Notes: a model not told the origin generated them from the letters alone. A stretch of 64,000 nt of DNA from Caulobacteraceae bacterium (GCA_027489335.1 JAIXZX010000010.1:186001-250000); one strand, 5' to 3'; positions 27,739 to 37,485 are shown, counted from the stretch's first letter. Made by a program: numbers and translations.

Positions 27739-30162
27739 ATGCAGTATCGTACCATTCTTCTCGCGGCCGCCTCGGCGACCAGCCTGATGTCGACCGGCGC
27801 CCTCGCGCAGACTGCGCCGAACGCAGCGCCATCGGCCGCCGAGGTTCAGGAAATTGTCGTCACCGGCACCCGCACCACCGGCCGCAGCCGTCTGGACACC
27901 CTGGCGCCGGTGGACGTGGTCACCAGCCAGAGCCTGCAGCAGCGCGGGGTCACCGAGCTCGCCGCCGCCCTGTCGACCACGGTGCCTTCCATCAGCTTCC
28001 CCCGCCCGTCCAACACCGATGGCACCGACGCCGTCCGTCCGGCCACCCTGCGTGGCCAGGGCCCCGACCAGACCCTGGTGCTGGTCAACGGCACGCGGCG
28101 TCATGTGAGCGCCCTGCTCAACACCAACGGCTCGGTGGGCCGCGGCTCGGCCGCCGTCGACCTGAACGCCATTCCCTCCACCGCCCTGGAGCGGATCGAG
28201 GTCCTGCGTGACGGCGCAGCCGCCCAGTATGGCTCCGACGCCATCGCCGGGGTCGTCAATCTGCGTCTGCGCGAAGCGGCCACCGGCGGCGGCCTGTCCT
28301 TGACCTATGGTCAGTACGAGACCGAGTTCGACGGCTATTACGGCCGCAGCGGCAACATCTCCGACGGCGCCACCACCACGGTGTCCGGCTGGCAGGGCCT
28401 GCCGCTCGGCGCCGACGGCTTCCTCACCCTGTCGGCGGAGTACCGCGATCGGGAGAACACCAACCGCAGCGACATCGACCGCCGCGTGACCCCCAACCGC
28501 ATCACCTCGCGGTTCGGCGACGCCGATGTGGAAGACGTCTCCTTCTACGCCAACGCCGGCAAGCCCCTGGGCGATGTCTGGGAAGCCTATGGCTGGTTCG
28601 GCGTTCAGGAACGTGACGCGTCCAGCGCCGCCACCTATCGCACTCCCACCGACGCCAGCCAGAACGTCCCGGCGGTCTATCCCAACGGCTATCTGCCCAA
28701 GCTCGCCACCGACACCAGCGACTTGAGCGCAGCGCTTGGCGTTCGCGGCGAGATCGCTGGCTTCAACGCCGATTTCAATGTCGCCTATGGCAAGAACGAC
28801 ATCAATTTCGGCGTTCGCGACACCATCAACCCGTCCTATGGCGCGGCGTCCCAGACCTCGTTCGAGGCCGGCGGCCTGGAATATAGCCAGACGGTCTTCT
28901 CCGCCGACTTCAGCCGCGGCGTCGATGTGGGCCTGGCCGGCCCGCTGAACGTGGCCTTCGGCCTGCAGGCGCGCACCGAGACCTTCGAGATCAACCAGGG
29001 CGAGCCGACCTCCTACAATCGGGGCCCGATCACGACGGTTTCGTTCGGCTCGCGGGGCTTCACCGGCTTCACCCCGAACAATGAGGTGGATGTCGATCGG
29101 GACGCCGTCGGCGTTTATGTCGACCTGGAAGGTCAGCTGACCGACAAGCTCTCGGCGTCCGCCGCTGTCCGCTATGAGGACTATTCGGACTTCGGCTCGA
29201 ACACCTCCGGCAAGGTCTCGGCCCGTTACGACTTCACCCCGGCCTTCGCCCTGCGCGGCGCGGTGTCGTCGGGCTTCCGGGCGCCCAGCCTGCAGCAGCA
29301 GTATTACACCGCCACCTCGATCCTCTACATCAACGGCGTGCCCTTCGAGACCGGGACCTATCCCTCGGTCAGCCCCATCGGCACGGCCCTTGGCGGTCAG
29401 GCCCTGGATCCCGAAACCTCGCGCAACTACGCCCTGGGTCTCGTCTATCGTCGTGGCGCCTTCGAGCTCACCGTCGACGCCTACCGGATCGAGGTTGAGG
29501 ACCGCATTGTCCTGAGCGAAACCTTCCAGGGTTCGGCCACCGCCGCCCCTGGAACCAACGCCCGGGTGATCGCCGACCTGCTGGCTCCCTTCGGCGCCAC
29601 GGCGGCGCGCTTCTTCATCAATGGCGTGGACACCGAGACCACCGGCGTTGACGTGGTCGCCCGCTATAGGATCGTTGATCCGCAGGCCGGCACGTTCGAC
29701 CTGACCGCGGCGGGCAACATCAACGAGTTCGAGGTCACCAAGACCCCGACCTCCAGCACCTCGATCCTGCCGACCCCGACCGCCCTGTTCGGCCGTCAGG
29801 CCGTCCTCCGCTTCGAGGAAGGTGCGCCGAAGCAGAAGCTGACCCTGCAGGGCGACTGGAACCGCGAAGCCTGGGGCGCGACCCTGCGCAGCACCTTCTA
29901 CGGCTCGGCCCTGTCGCCTGGCACCCTGGCCAACGGCAGCGCCGACAGCGAGACCGGCGTGCGCGGCGTTGTGGACCTGGAAGCCCGCCGGACCTTCCCC
30001 ATGGGGGTCACCGTGGCCCTTGGTGCAGACAACCTGTTCGACGTCTATCCCCGGCAGATCCCGCCGAACCTGAACACCACTGGTGCTGCGCCGTTCAGCT
30101 CGTTCTCGCCGTTCGGCTTCAACGGTCGGTTCCTCTATGGCCGGGTCAGCGTCCGCTGGTAG
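27739..30162 (+). CDS. TonB-dependent outer-membrane receptor
   Basis: 807 residues from ATG 27739 with a signal peptide ending TGALAQ|TAPNA. The TonB box/plug start is EIVVTGTR (about residue 36), followed by the plug domain (SQSLQQRGVTELAAALSTTVPS, LRGQGPDQTLVLVNGTRRHVSALL, ALERIEVLRDGAAAQYGSDAIAGVVN) and a 22-strand-type barrel that ends in the aromatic residue Trp (RVSVRW), the signal for Bam-mediated insertion. An upstream reading frame to 27562 starts inside the rplI terminator and was discarded. No periplasmic or inner-membrane transporter is adjacent, so the ligand is unknown. Flanked by terminators on both sides: an independent transcription unit. Confidence 0.93.
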   Translation: MQYRTILLAAASATSLMSTGALAQTAPNAAPSAAEVQEIVVTGTRTTGRSRLDTLAPVDVVTSQSLQQRGVTELAAALSTTVPSISFPRPSNTDGTDAVRPATLRGQGPDQTLVLVNGTRRHVSALLNTNGSVGRGSAAVDLNAIPSTALERIEVLRDGAAAQYGSDAIAGVVNLRLREAATGGGLSLTYGQYETEFDGYYGRSGNISDGATTTVSGWQGLPLGADGFLTLSAEYRDRENTNRSDIDRRVTPNRITSRFGDADVEDVSFYANAGKPLGDVWEAYGWFGVQERDASSAATYRTPTDASQNVPAVYPNGYLPKLATDTSDLSAALGVRGEIAGFNADFNVAYGKNDINFGVRDTINPSYGAASQTSFEAGGLEYSQTVFSADFSRGVDVGLAGPLNVAFGLQARTETFEINQGEPTSYNRGPITTVSFGSRGFTGFTPNNEVDVDRDAVGVYVDLEGQLTDKLSASAAVRYEDYSDFGSNTSGKVSARYDFTPAFALRGAVSSGFRAPSLQQQYYTATSILYINGVPFETGTYPSVSPIGTALGGQALDPETSRNYALGLVYRRGAFELTVDAYRIEVEDRIVLSETFQGSATAAPGTNARVIADLLAPFGATAARFFINGVDTETTGVDVVARYRIVDPQAGTFDLTAAGNINEFEVTKTPTSSTSILPTPTALFGRQAVLRFEEGAPKQKLTLQGDWNREAWGATLRSTFYGSALSPGTLANGSADSETGVRGVVDLEARRTFPMGVTVALGADNLFDVYPRQIPPNLNTTGAAPFSSFSPFGFNGRFLYGRVSVRW

Positions 30163-30186
30163 ACCCCGCCATCTGAGGCAAGTCTG

Positions 30187-30220
30187 AGGGGGCGGGCGCA
30201 GGTCCGCCCCCTTTTCTTTG
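30187..30220 (+). terminator. Intrinsic terminator of the TonB receptor gene
   Basis: 9-bp stem (30187-30195 with 30204-30212), 8-nt loop, followed by TTTCTTT, 25 nt after the receptor stop codon. Confidence 0.85.
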
Positions 30221-30309
30221 GGACCAACCTTTCCACAGGGCTGAGATTTCCTGTTGAGCGCGACACTTCGTCGGCAGTCGCAGGCCCGGCGTTAAGCTAT
30301 CAGCAATCC

Positions 30310-31800
30310 ATGGCCATCGTTCCCGCCCTCGACCTGCGCATGCCGCAGGATGACGACCCCCACCACAGCCACGCCCCAGCCAATATCGAGGCTGAGCAGG
30401 CGCTGCTGGGGGCGTTGCTGTACGACAACGCCGTCTTTGAGCGCCTGGGGGACAATCTGCAGGCGCGGCACTTCTTCGAGCCCTTCCATGGCCGCCTCTA
30501 CGGCGCCATTGAAACCTCGATCCGCAAAGGCCAGCTGGCCGAGCCGATCCTGATCGCCGAGCAGTTCGCCCGCGATCCGGCCTTCGAGGAGCTGGGCGGT
30601 CTGCGCTACCTGGCCAATCTGGTCGACCGGGCGCCGCCGTCCACTCACGCCCCGGACTATGCCCGGGCCGTCTACGACCTCGCCCTGCGCCGCGACCTGA
30701 TCCGCATCGGTCAGGAAATCGCCACCGGCGCCCAGACTGCTGACGGTGAGACTTCGGCCCGCGACCAGATCGAAGCCGCCGAGCAGCAACTCTACGCCCT
30801 GGCCGAGACCGGCTCGGTCAGCCAGGGTTTCGTGCCCTTCGCCGACGCCCTGCACGGCGCAGTAGCCATGGCCGCCGAAGCCCACGCCCGGGACGGAGGC
30901 CTGGCCGGCCTGTCCACCGGCCTGATCGATCTCGACCAGAAGATCGGCGGCCTGCACCCCTCCGACCTCGTGATCCTCGCCGCCCGCCCCTCCATGGGCA
31001 AGACCTCGCTGGCCTGTAACATCGCCTTCGACGTCGCCCGCAACTATGCCTGGGAGCCCCGGCCCGACGGCACCCGCAAGACGGTCAGCGGCGGCGTCGT
31101 GGCCTTCTTCTCCCTGGAAATGTCGGCCGAGCAGCTGGCCATGCGCCTGCTGGCCGAGGCGTCGGGCGTGTCGGGCGACCGGCTGCGAAAAGGCGAGATC
31201 GACGCCATGGAGTTCGGCCGCGTCCGCGACGCCGCCCTCGAAATCCAGGAGGCCCCGCTCTTTATCGACGCCACCGGCGGTCTCAGTCTCGCCAAACTGA
31301 CCGCCCGCGCCCGGCGGCTCAAGCGCACCTCTGGGCTGGACCTGATCATGGTCGACTACCTCCAGCTGGTGACGGTGGGCTCGGGCTCCAGCGACAACCG
31401 GGTGCAGGAGGTCAGCGCCATCACCCAGGGGCTCAAGGCCCTGGCCAAGGAGCTGTCGGTTCCGGTGATTGCGCTCTCGCAGCTCTCCCGTCAGGTGGAG
31501 AACCGCGAGGACAAGCGGCCGCAGCTCTCTGACCTCCGCGAGTCCGGCTCCATCGAGCAGGACGCCGACATGGTCATGTTCATCTACCGCGAGAGCTATT
31601 ACCTCAGCCGAACAGAGCCGCGAGAAGGCACCGAAGAGCACTTCAAGTGGCAGGAGCAGATGGATCAGGTCCGCGGCCTGGCCGAAATCGTCATCGGCAA
31701 GCAGCGGCACGGCCCCATCGGCACCGTGAAGCTGTCCTTCCATGAGGACCTGACCAAGTTCGGCAATCTGGCCCGGGACGGCCGCTACGATCCCCACTGA
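30310..31800 (+). CDS. dnaB: Replicative DNA helicase DnaB
   Basis: Hexameric 5'-3' helicase of the replication fork. 496 residues: N-terminal primase-interaction domain (about 25-125, NIEAEQALLGALLYDN), a linker, and a RecA-fold ATPase with Walker A ARPSMGKT (225-232), the H2/H3 region FFSLEMSAEQLAMRLL, Walker B LIMVDYLQL and the arginine-finger region. The C terminus has LRESGSIEQDADMV and EIVIGKQRHGPIGTV. No intein or insertion. The 46 bp before alr suggest cotranscription. Confidence 0.97.
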   Translation: MAIVPALDLRMPQDDDPHHSHAPANIEAEQALLGALLYDNAVFERLGDNLQARHFFEPFHGRLYGAIETSIRKGQLAEPILIAEQFARDPAFEELGGLRYLANLVDRAPPSTHAPDYARAVYDLALRRDLIRIGQEIATGAQTADGETSARDQIEAAEQQLYALAETGSVSQGFVPFADALHGAVAMAAEAHARDGGLAGLSTGLIDLDQKIGGLHPSDLVILAARPSMGKTSLACNIAFDVARNYAWEPRPDGTRKTVSGGVVAFFSLEMSAEQLAMRLLAEASGVSGDRLRKGEIDAMEFGRVRDAALEIQEAPLFIDATGGLSLAKLTARARRLKRTSGLDLIMVDYLQLVTVGSGSSDNRVQEVSAITQGLKALAKELSVPVIALSQLSRQVENREDKRPQLSDLRESGSIEQDADMVMFIYRESYYLSRTEPREGTEEHFKWQEQMDQVRGLAEIVIGKQRHGPIGTVKLSFHEDLTKFGNLARDGRYDPH

Positions 31801-31846
31801 CGCGCCCGGACTTGCGCGTCGCCCGTCGGCGGTTCAAGGGGAGCAG

Positions 31847-32950
31847 ATGGCCCCCTCCTCCCGCGCCAGGCTGAGCATCGACCTCGACGCCCTGGCTCAC
31901 AACTACCATGTGATCGCCGCCGAGGCGGCCGGCGCGGAGACCGCGCCGGTGGTCAAGGCCGATGGCTATGGCCTGGGCGCTGCGCCGATCGCTCGCCGCC
32001 TCTGGGCCGAGGGCGCCCGAACCTTCTTCGTCGCCCGGCTCGAGGAGGGCGAAGCCCTGCGCGCGGCGATGGCGCACCGGTCGGCCCGCATTCTGGTGCT
32101 CGACGGCTTCATGCCGGGCGCCGGACCGCGCCTGGCGGCCGCCGGCCTCACCCCCGTGCTGAACAGCCTCGACCAGGTCGCCGCCGCCAGCCGTTTCGCC
32201 CAGCATGTCGGAGGGTCTCTCCCCTGCGCGTTGCAGGTCGACACAGGCATGAACCGCCAGGGCCTCGGACGGGCTGAGGCCGCAGCCCTCGTCCAGTCCG
32301 ACCGGCTGGCGGGCCTGTCGATCGAACTTGTGATGAGCCATCTGGGCTGCGGCGCGATCCCCGATCACGGGCGTAATGCTGATCAACTGGCCGCCTTCCG
32401 CGCCGTCCGACAGCTGTTTCCGCAGGCCAAGGCCAGCCTTGCAGCTTCGGCCGGCGCCTTCCTGGGACCCGACTATCGCTTCGACCTCGTCCGCCCGGGC
32501 ATCAGCCTGTTCGGCGGCGGCCCCATGGAACGGCCCGATCCCCGGCTGCGGGCCGTGGCGCGGCTGGAGGCGCCCATTCTCGACATCCGCCATGTGGGCG
32601 CCGCGGAGCTGATCGGCTATGGCGCGACGATCCGGGCCGACGCCGCAACCCGGGTCGCCCTGATCGGCGCGGGCTATGCCGACGGCGTCATCCGCGCCAC
32701 ACGCCGGGGCGGGCAGGCCTGGGCGGCGGGCGCGCTGCGCCGGCTCTATATCGTCGATATGGATCTGACCGTCGTGGACCTGGGGGACGCGTCCGCCCAG
32801 GCCGGCGACATGGTCGAGCTGTTGGGGCCCCACGCGCTGCTCGACGATCAGGCGCAGGCGGCGGGCAGCATCGCGCACGAATGTCTGGTGCGGCTATCCA
32901 CCCGCGCCCAGCGCATCTATCTCGGCGCCGAGGCCTCAGCGGGCGCCTAA
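31847..32950 (+). CDS. alr: Alanine racemase
   Basis: PLP enzyme that makes D-alanine for peptidoglycan. 367 residues with the PLP lysine Lys37 in APVVKADGYGLG, the motif SHLGCG in the barrel, FDLVRPGISLFGG, and the C-terminal-domain catalytic Tyr in LIGAGYADGVIR. SD AAGGGGAG lies just before the ATG. It is one of the dnaB-alr-radA genes, an order retained in Caulobacter relatives. Confidence 0.95.
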   Translation: MAPSSRARLSIDLDALAHNYHVIAAEAAGAETAPVVKADGYGLGAAPIARRLWAEGARTFFVARLEEGEALRAAMAHRSARILVLDGFMPGAGPRLAAAGLTPVLNSLDQVAAASRFAQHVGGSLPCALQVDTGMNRQGLGRAEAAALVQSDRLAGLSIELVMSHLGCGAIPDHGRNADQLAAFRAVRQLFPQAKASLAASAGAFLGPDYRFDLVRPGISLFGGGPMERPDPRLRAVARLEAPILDIRHVGAAELIGYGATIRADAATRVALIGAGYADGVIRATRRGGQAWAAGALRRLYIVDMDLTVVDLGDASAQAGDMVELLGPHALLDDQAQAAGSIAHECLVRLSTRAQRIYLGAEASAGA

Positions 32951-32993
32951 GGCGGCCAAACCGCGGCGCCGGGCGTTAGACTACGCCATCAGC

Positions 32994-33005
32994 GAATCAG
33001 GAGTC
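32994..33005. promoter_or_regulatory. Two GANTC sites in front of radA
   Basis: GAATC (32994-32998) and GAGTC (33001-33005) are 2 bp apart, immediately before the radA start. GANTC is the target of the CcrM methylase in alphaproteobacteria and paired sites in promoters can be read by GcrA. The second site overlaps the radA SD AGGAG (32999-33003), so at least one may be incidental. Confidence 0.3.
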
Positions 33006-33009
33006 CGGC

Positions 33010-34389
33010 TTGGCCAGAGACGGCGCGGTCTATGTCTGCCAGTCCTGCGGCGGCGTGCAGGGAAAATGGGCCGGCCAGTGCCCCGCCTGCGGGGCCTGGA
33101 ACACCATGGTCGAGGAAGCGCAGTCGCGGCCGCCCGGTGCCCTTGCGCCGGCCAAGTCTGGTCGCGGCCAACGCGGTCTGGTGTTCGAGACCCTTGAAGC
33201 TGAGACGCCAGCGCCGCCGCGCATTCTCACCGGCGTGGCGGAGTTCGACCGGGTCTGCGGCGGCGGCGTGGTGCCGGGTTCGGCCCTGCTGGTGGGCGGC
33301 GATCCAGGCGTCGGCAAGTCCACCCTGCTGATGCAGGTGGTCGGTCAGGCCGCCCTGCGCGGCGCGCGCTGCGCCTATATTTCCGGCGAGGAGGCCGTTG
33401 AGCAGGTCCGCGCTCGCGCCCATAGGATGGGCCTGGCCAAGGCGCCTGTGCAACTGGCCGCCGAAACGTCCCTGCGCATCATCCTGGACGGCCTGAAGCG
33501 CGACGCCTTCGACCTGGTGATCATCGATTCCATCCAGACCATGTGGAGTGACGCCCACGAAGCCGCTCCAGGCTCAGTCACCCAGGTCCGCGCCGCAGCC
33601 GGCGAACTGGTCCGCATCGCCAAGAAGCGCGGCGTGGCCGTCATCCTCGTCGGGCACGTCACGAAGGAAGGCGCCATCGCCGGCCCCCGGGTGATCGAGC
33701 ACATGGTCGACGCCGTCCTCACCTTCGAAGGCGAACGCGGCTATCCCTTCCGCATTCTTCGGGGGGTCAAAAACCGCTTCGGCGCCACCGACGAGATCGG
33801 CGTGTTTGAGATGGCTGACGCGGGCCTGATGGAGGTGGTGAACCCCTCGGCCCTGTTCCTCAACACCTCTGGCGAACGGGCGGCAGGGGCTGCGGTGTTC
33901 GCCGGCATCGAAGGCTCGCGGCCGGTGCTGGTGGAGATCCAGGCCCTGGTTGCGCCGAGCGCCTATGGCACGCCCAGACGCGCCGTGGTCGGCTGGGATT
34001 CCGGCCGCTTGGCCATGGTACTCGCGGTGCTGGAGGCCCGGTGCGGCCTTGGTTTCGGCGACCGCGATGTCTATCTGAACGTCGCGGGCGGACTGCGGGT
34101 CACCGAACCCGCCGCCGACCTCGCCGCCGCCGCCGCCCTGGCCTCCTCCGCCCTCGACGTGGCTCTGCCCCAGGACTGTGTCGTGTTTGGCGAGATCAGC
34201 CTCTCGGGGGATATCCGGCAGGTCAGCCGCATGGATGGCCGCCTGAAGGAGGCGGCCAAGCTCGGATTCGGTCAGGCCCTTGCGCCCATGGAAGCCGAGG
34301 GCGGAGCGGGCATGAAGGTCAACCCGGTCGCCCGGCTCGCCGACGCCATCGCCAGGATTGGCGAGCAAGATTGGAAAGGTCGCTCTTGA
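33010..34389 (+). CDS. radA: DNA repair protein RadA
   Basis: RecA-like ATPase that promotes branch migration during recombination. 459 residues: N-terminal zinc finger with Cys10, Cys13, Cys24 and Cys27 (CQSCGG ... CPACGAW), Walker A GGDPGVGKST (about 96-105), Walker B LVIIDSIQTM, the RadA signature KNRFG (VKNRFGATDEIG) and a C-terminal Lon-protease-like domain (VYLNVAGGLRVTEPAADLA). Start is a TTG with SD AGGAG at 6-nt spacing. It overlaps cvpA by 4 nt (TTGA). Confidence 0.95.
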   Translation: MARDGAVYVCQSCGGVQGKWAGQCPACGAWNTMVEEAQSRPPGALAPAKSGRGQRGLVFETLEAETPAPPRILTGVAEFDRVCGGGVVPGSALLVGGDPGVGKSTLLMQVVGQAALRGARCAYISGEEAVEQVRARAHRMGLAKAPVQLAAETSLRIILDGLKRDAFDLVIIDSIQTMWSDAHEAAPGSVTQVRAAAGELVRIAKKRGVAVILVGHVTKEGAIAGPRVIEHMVDAVLTFEGERGYPFRILRGVKNRFGATDEIGVFEMADAGLMEVVNPSALFLNTSGERAAGAAVFAGIEGSRPVLVEIQALVAPSAYGTPRRAVVGWDSGRLAMVLAVLEARCGLGFGDRDVYLNVAGGLRVTEPAADLAAAAALASSALDVALPQDCVVFGEISLSGDIRQVSRMDGRLKEAAKLGFGQALAPMEAEGGAGMKVNPVARLADAIARIGEQDWKGRS

Positions 34390-34994
34390 CCCTGTTCGAC
34401 GTCATCGCCCTGGGGCTTTTGTCCGTCTCGGCGGGGGTTGGGTTCTTCCGGGGCGCAGTCCGGGAGATGATGACCGTGCTCGCCCTGCTGGTGGCCGCCG
34501 CCGCGGCCCTGTGGGGTCTGCGCTTTTCCGGACCGATCCTTCGCGGGATCGTCGAGCCGGCGTGGGCGGCCAATGTGGCGGCCGTCCTGGTTGTGTTTGT
34601 CGCCGTCTATGTGGTTCTACGCCTGATCGGCGGAGGCATGGCCGCTCGGGTGCAGGCCACGGACGTCCTGGGCTTTCTCGACCGGCTGATTGGCGCCGGC
34701 TTTGGTCTGGTGCGCTCCCTCGTAGTGCTCGGCGCCTTCAGCCTGGCCTTTAACGCGGCGACCCCGCCCGAGCGGATGCCGCAATGGATCGCCGGTGCGG
34801 CGCTTTATCCCTTGACCAAGGCGGCCGGCGAGGTGCTGAAAGCCTTCGCGCCCAAGGGAATGGATGTGGCCGATCGGCTACGGCCGGCCATTGCGGGCGC
34901 GGTTCGCGACGGCGCGGGTGATCCGCCTTCGGAAGAAGGCTATGACGAGCGCGCGCGCGACGACATCGACGATCTGGTGGAGAAATCCCGATGA
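34386..34994 (+). CDS. cvpA: CvpA family membrane protein
   Basis: 202 residues starting at TTG 34386, which overlaps the radA stop by 4 nt. Helices near residues 5-22, 28-47, 62-84 and 100-122 match the CvpA four-helix layout, with the conserved GFFRGAVREMM early motif and DRLIGAGFGLVRSLVVL. The C-terminal 60 residues are polar and acidic. In E. coli cvpA is linked to purF and needed for colicin V; here it is also next to purF. Upstream frame to 34041 lies inside radA and was rejected. Confidence 0.88.
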   Translation: MTLFDVIALGLLSVSAGVGFFRGAVREMMTVLALLVAAAAALWGLRFSGPILRGIVEPAWAANVAAVLVVFVAVYVVLRLIGGGMAARVQATDVLGFLDRLIGAGFGLVRSLVVLGAFSLAFNAATPPERMPQWIAGAALYPLTKAAGEVLKAFAPKGMDVADRLRPAIAGAVRDGAGDPPSEEGYDERARDDIDDLVEKSR

Positions 34995-36481
34995 GCCCGG
35001 CTTCTGAGATCTGGTCCCCCCCGGTCCGAGACCCTGACGATGACAGCCTGAGGCTCGAGTGCGGCGTCTTCGGGGTCTATGGCGCGGCCCAGGCGGCGGG
35101 TCTCACCGCCCTGGGGCTCCACGCCTTGCAGCACCGGGGCCAGGAGGCCTGCGGGATCGCCAGCTTCGACGGTCACCGCTTCCATACCGAGCGTCATATG
35201 GGACGCGTCGGCGAGGCCTTCGGCGACGCCGACCTCGCCCAGCGCCTGCCCGGCGGGGCCGCCATCGGCCACACCCGCTACTCCACCGCCGGCGGCAGCT
35301 TCATCCGCAATGTCCAGCCGATGTTCGCCGACCTGGAAAGCGGCGGCATCGCGTTGGCCCATAACGGCAACCTCACCAACTTCCTCACCCTGCGCCAGCA
35401 TCTGGTCGCCGAGGGCGCCATCTTCCAGTCGACGTCGGATTCCGAGGTCATCCTCCATCTGGTGGCCCGCTCCCGGAAGGGGCGGATGACCGACCGCTTC
35501 ATCGACGCCCTGTCGATGATCGAGGGCGGCTACGCCCTGGTGGCGCTCACCAACAAGAAGCTGATCGGGGTGCGCGATCCCCTGGGCATCCGTCCGCTTG
35601 TTCTGGGCAAGCTCGACAACACCTGGGTTCTGGCCTCTGAAACCTGCGCGCTGGACATGATCGGCGCCCGGTTCGTCCGGGACATCGAGCACGGCGAGAT
35701 GGTTGTGATCGATGAGAACGGCGTCGAGAGCCTGCGCCCCTTCCCCGCCGCCCGGGCCCGCCCCTGCATCTTCGAGTACGTCTATTTCGCCCGCCCCGAC
35801 TCTGTGGTGAACGGCCGATCGGTCTATGAGGTGCGTAAGCGCATGGGCCGGCGCCTGGCCCAGGAGAGCGCGCCGCCCTGCGACGTGGTCGTGCCGGTGC
35901 CCGACTCCGGCGTGCCCGCGGCCCTCGGCTACGCCCAGGAGACTGGCGTGCCCTACGAGATGGGCATCATGCGCAACCACTATGTGGGCCGCACCTTCAT
36001 CCAGCCGACCCAGGGCGCCCGCGAACTTGGCGTTCGCATGAAGCTGTCGCCCAACCGCGCGGTTCTGGCTGGAAAGCGGGTAATGCTGATCGATGACTCC
36101 ATCGTCCGCGGCACCAATTCCCTGCGGGTGGTACGCATGGTGCGTGAGGCCGGCGCCAAGGAGGTTCACCTCCGCTCCGGCTCGCCGCCGATCATGTGGC
36201 CGGACTTCTACGGCATCGACATGCCCGAGCGGCAGCAGTTGCTGGCGGCGAATAACACTATCGAGGAGATGGCCCGGATGCTGGAGGTCGACAGCCTCGG
36301 CTTCCTCTCGGTGGATGGCCTCTACTGGGCCATGGAGTCCGAGCCCCGCGATCCCGCGGCGCCCCAGTTCACAGACCACTACTTCACCGGCGACTATCCG
36401 ACCCGACTGCTCGACCGGGAAATCGCCGAGGGCCGGAACGCGGCCGATGAGCGTCAGCTGACCTTCCTGGTCGACGCGTGA
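34991..36481 (+). CDS. purF: Amidophosphoribosyltransferase
   Basis: First committed enzyme of purine synthesis: PRPP plus glutamine to phosphoribosylamine. 496 residues with an N-terminal propeptide of 23 residues before the catalytic Cys24 (LECGVFGVYG), the Ntn glutaminase domain (HRGQEACGIA, GHTRYSTAG) and the phosphoribosyltransferase domain with PRPP loop VMLIDDSIVRGTNSLR. The propeptide implies self-processing, as in the Bacillus-type enzyme, but no cysteine pair is seen near the C terminus, so the Fe-S cluster of that type is probably absent. It overlaps cvpA by 4 nt. Confidence 0.95.
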   Translation: MSPASEIWSPPVRDPDDDSLRLECGVFGVYGAAQAAGLTALGLHALQHRGQEACGIASFDGHRFHTERHMGRVGEAFGDADLAQRLPGGAAIGHTRYSTAGGSFIRNVQPMFADLESGGIALAHNGNLTNFLTLRQHLVAEGAIFQSTSDSEVILHLVARSRKGRMTDRFIDALSMIEGGYALVALTNKKLIGVRDPLGIRPLVLGKLDNTWVLASETCALDMIGARFVRDIEHGEMVVIDENGVESLRPFPAARARPCIFEYVYFARPDSVVNGRSVYEVRKRMGRRLAQESAPPCDVVVPVPDSGVPAALGYAQETGVPYEMGIMRNHYVGRTFIQPTQGARELGVRMKLSPNRAVLAGKRVMLIDDSIVRGTNSLRVVRMVREAGAKEVHLRSGSPPIMWPDFYGIDMPERQQLLAANNTIEEMARMLEVDSLGFLSVDGLYWAMESEPRDPAAPQFTDHYFTGDYPTRLLDREIAEGRNAADERQLTFLVDA

Positions 36482-37476
36482 TCGGCGCCGTTCGCGGCGC
36501 GCTCGCCCGGTTCAAGATCGATCCCTACATCCTGGCCATCCTGGCCACGGTGGTATTCGCCTCCCTCGTGCCCGCGCGGGGACAGGCCGCAGAAGCTGTG
36601 GGCATTGCGACCAAGATCGGCGTCGCCCTGGTCTTCTTCCTGCATGGCGCCAAGCTCTCGCCCCAGGCGGTGGTGGCGGGCATCGCCCACTGGCGTCTGC
36701 ATCTGGTTGTTTTAGGCACCACCTTCGCCCTGTTTCCGCTCGCGGGCCTGGCGTTCTCGACCCTGCCGCCCTGGATCGTGCCAGCCGCGCTCGCGCCCGG
36801 CCTGATCTATCTGGGCTGCCTGCCCTCCACCATCCAGTCGGCCGTGGGATTCACCGCAGTGGCGAGGGGCAATGTGGCCGCCGCCGTCTGCGGGGCCTCG
36901 GCGTCCAATATCCTGGGGATCGCAATCACGCCCCTGCTGGTCGGCGTCCTTCTCAGCGCACAGGGGGGTGGCCTGTCCTGGGGGGCCTTCGAGGCCATCC
37001 TGCTGCAACTGCTGGTCCCATTCATCGCTGGCCAGCTCCTGCGCCGCTGGATCGGCGGCTTCATCCAGCGCCATTCCAAGCAGGCTAGCCTCGTCGACCG
37101 GGGCTCGATCCTGCTGGTGGTCTACAACGCCTTTTCCGGCGCCGTGGCGGTGGGCATCTGGAGCCAGGTGTCGGTGGGCGACCTGGTGCGCCTGTCGCTC
37201 ATCTGCCTGGTCCTGCTGGTCGCCTCCATGGGCTGGACCGTCTGGATCAGCCGCCGCATGAAGTTCCCGGTGGAGGATGAGGCGACAATCCTGTTCGGCG
37301 GCTCAAACAAGAGCCTGGCGGCCGGCGCGCCGATGGCCGCTGTCCTGTTCCCCGCCGCCACCGTGGGCTTCGTGCTGCTGCCCATCATGCTCTATCACCA
37401 GTTCCAGTTGATGGCCTGCGCGGCCATCGCCGGACACTATGCCAAACGGGCCGATGGCCCCTCAGAAGCCAGCTAG
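36478..37476 (+). CDS. SBF/BASS-family transporter (YfeH-like)
   Basis: 332 residues, about nine to ten hydrophobic helices, of the bile acid:sodium symporter fold in its SBF-like form: KIDPYILAILATVVFASLVPARG, VALVFFLHGAKLSPQAV, LGCLPSTIQSAVGFTAVARGNVAAAVCGASASNILGI and FGGSNKSLAAGAPMAAVLF carry the family's crossing-helix motifs. Starts with a GTG overlapping the purF stop (GTGA). The substrate is unknown; the linkage to purF gives no clear hint. Confidence 0.85.
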   Translation: MIGAVRGALARFKIDPYILAILATVVFASLVPARGQAAEAVGIATKIGVALVFFLHGAKLSPQAVVAGIAHWRLHLVVLGTTFALFPLAGLAFSTLPPWIVPAALAPGLIYLGCLPSTIQSAVGFTAVARGNVAAAVCGASASNILGIAITPLLVGVLLSAQGGGLSWGAFEAILLQLLVPFIAGQLLRRWIGGFIQRHSKQASLVDRGSILLVVYNAFSGAVAVGIWSQVSVGDLVRLSLICLVLLVASMGWTVWISRRMKFPVEDEATILFGGSNKSLAAGAPMAAVLFPAATVGFVLLPIMLYHQFQLMACAAIAGHYAKRADGPSEAS

Positions 37477-37485
37477 ACAGTTCCC

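Noticed and set aside
30225-30240. DnaA box before dnaB
   Set aside because: The sequence near TTTCCACAGGG matches only 7 of 9 positions, and there is a single copy.
30292-31797. 501-residue open frame on the minus strand
   Set aside because: Exact shadow of dnaB, whose identity is certain.
34940-36379. 479-residue open frame on the minus strand
   Set aside because: Antisense to purF, composition without any recognisable domain, no RBS.
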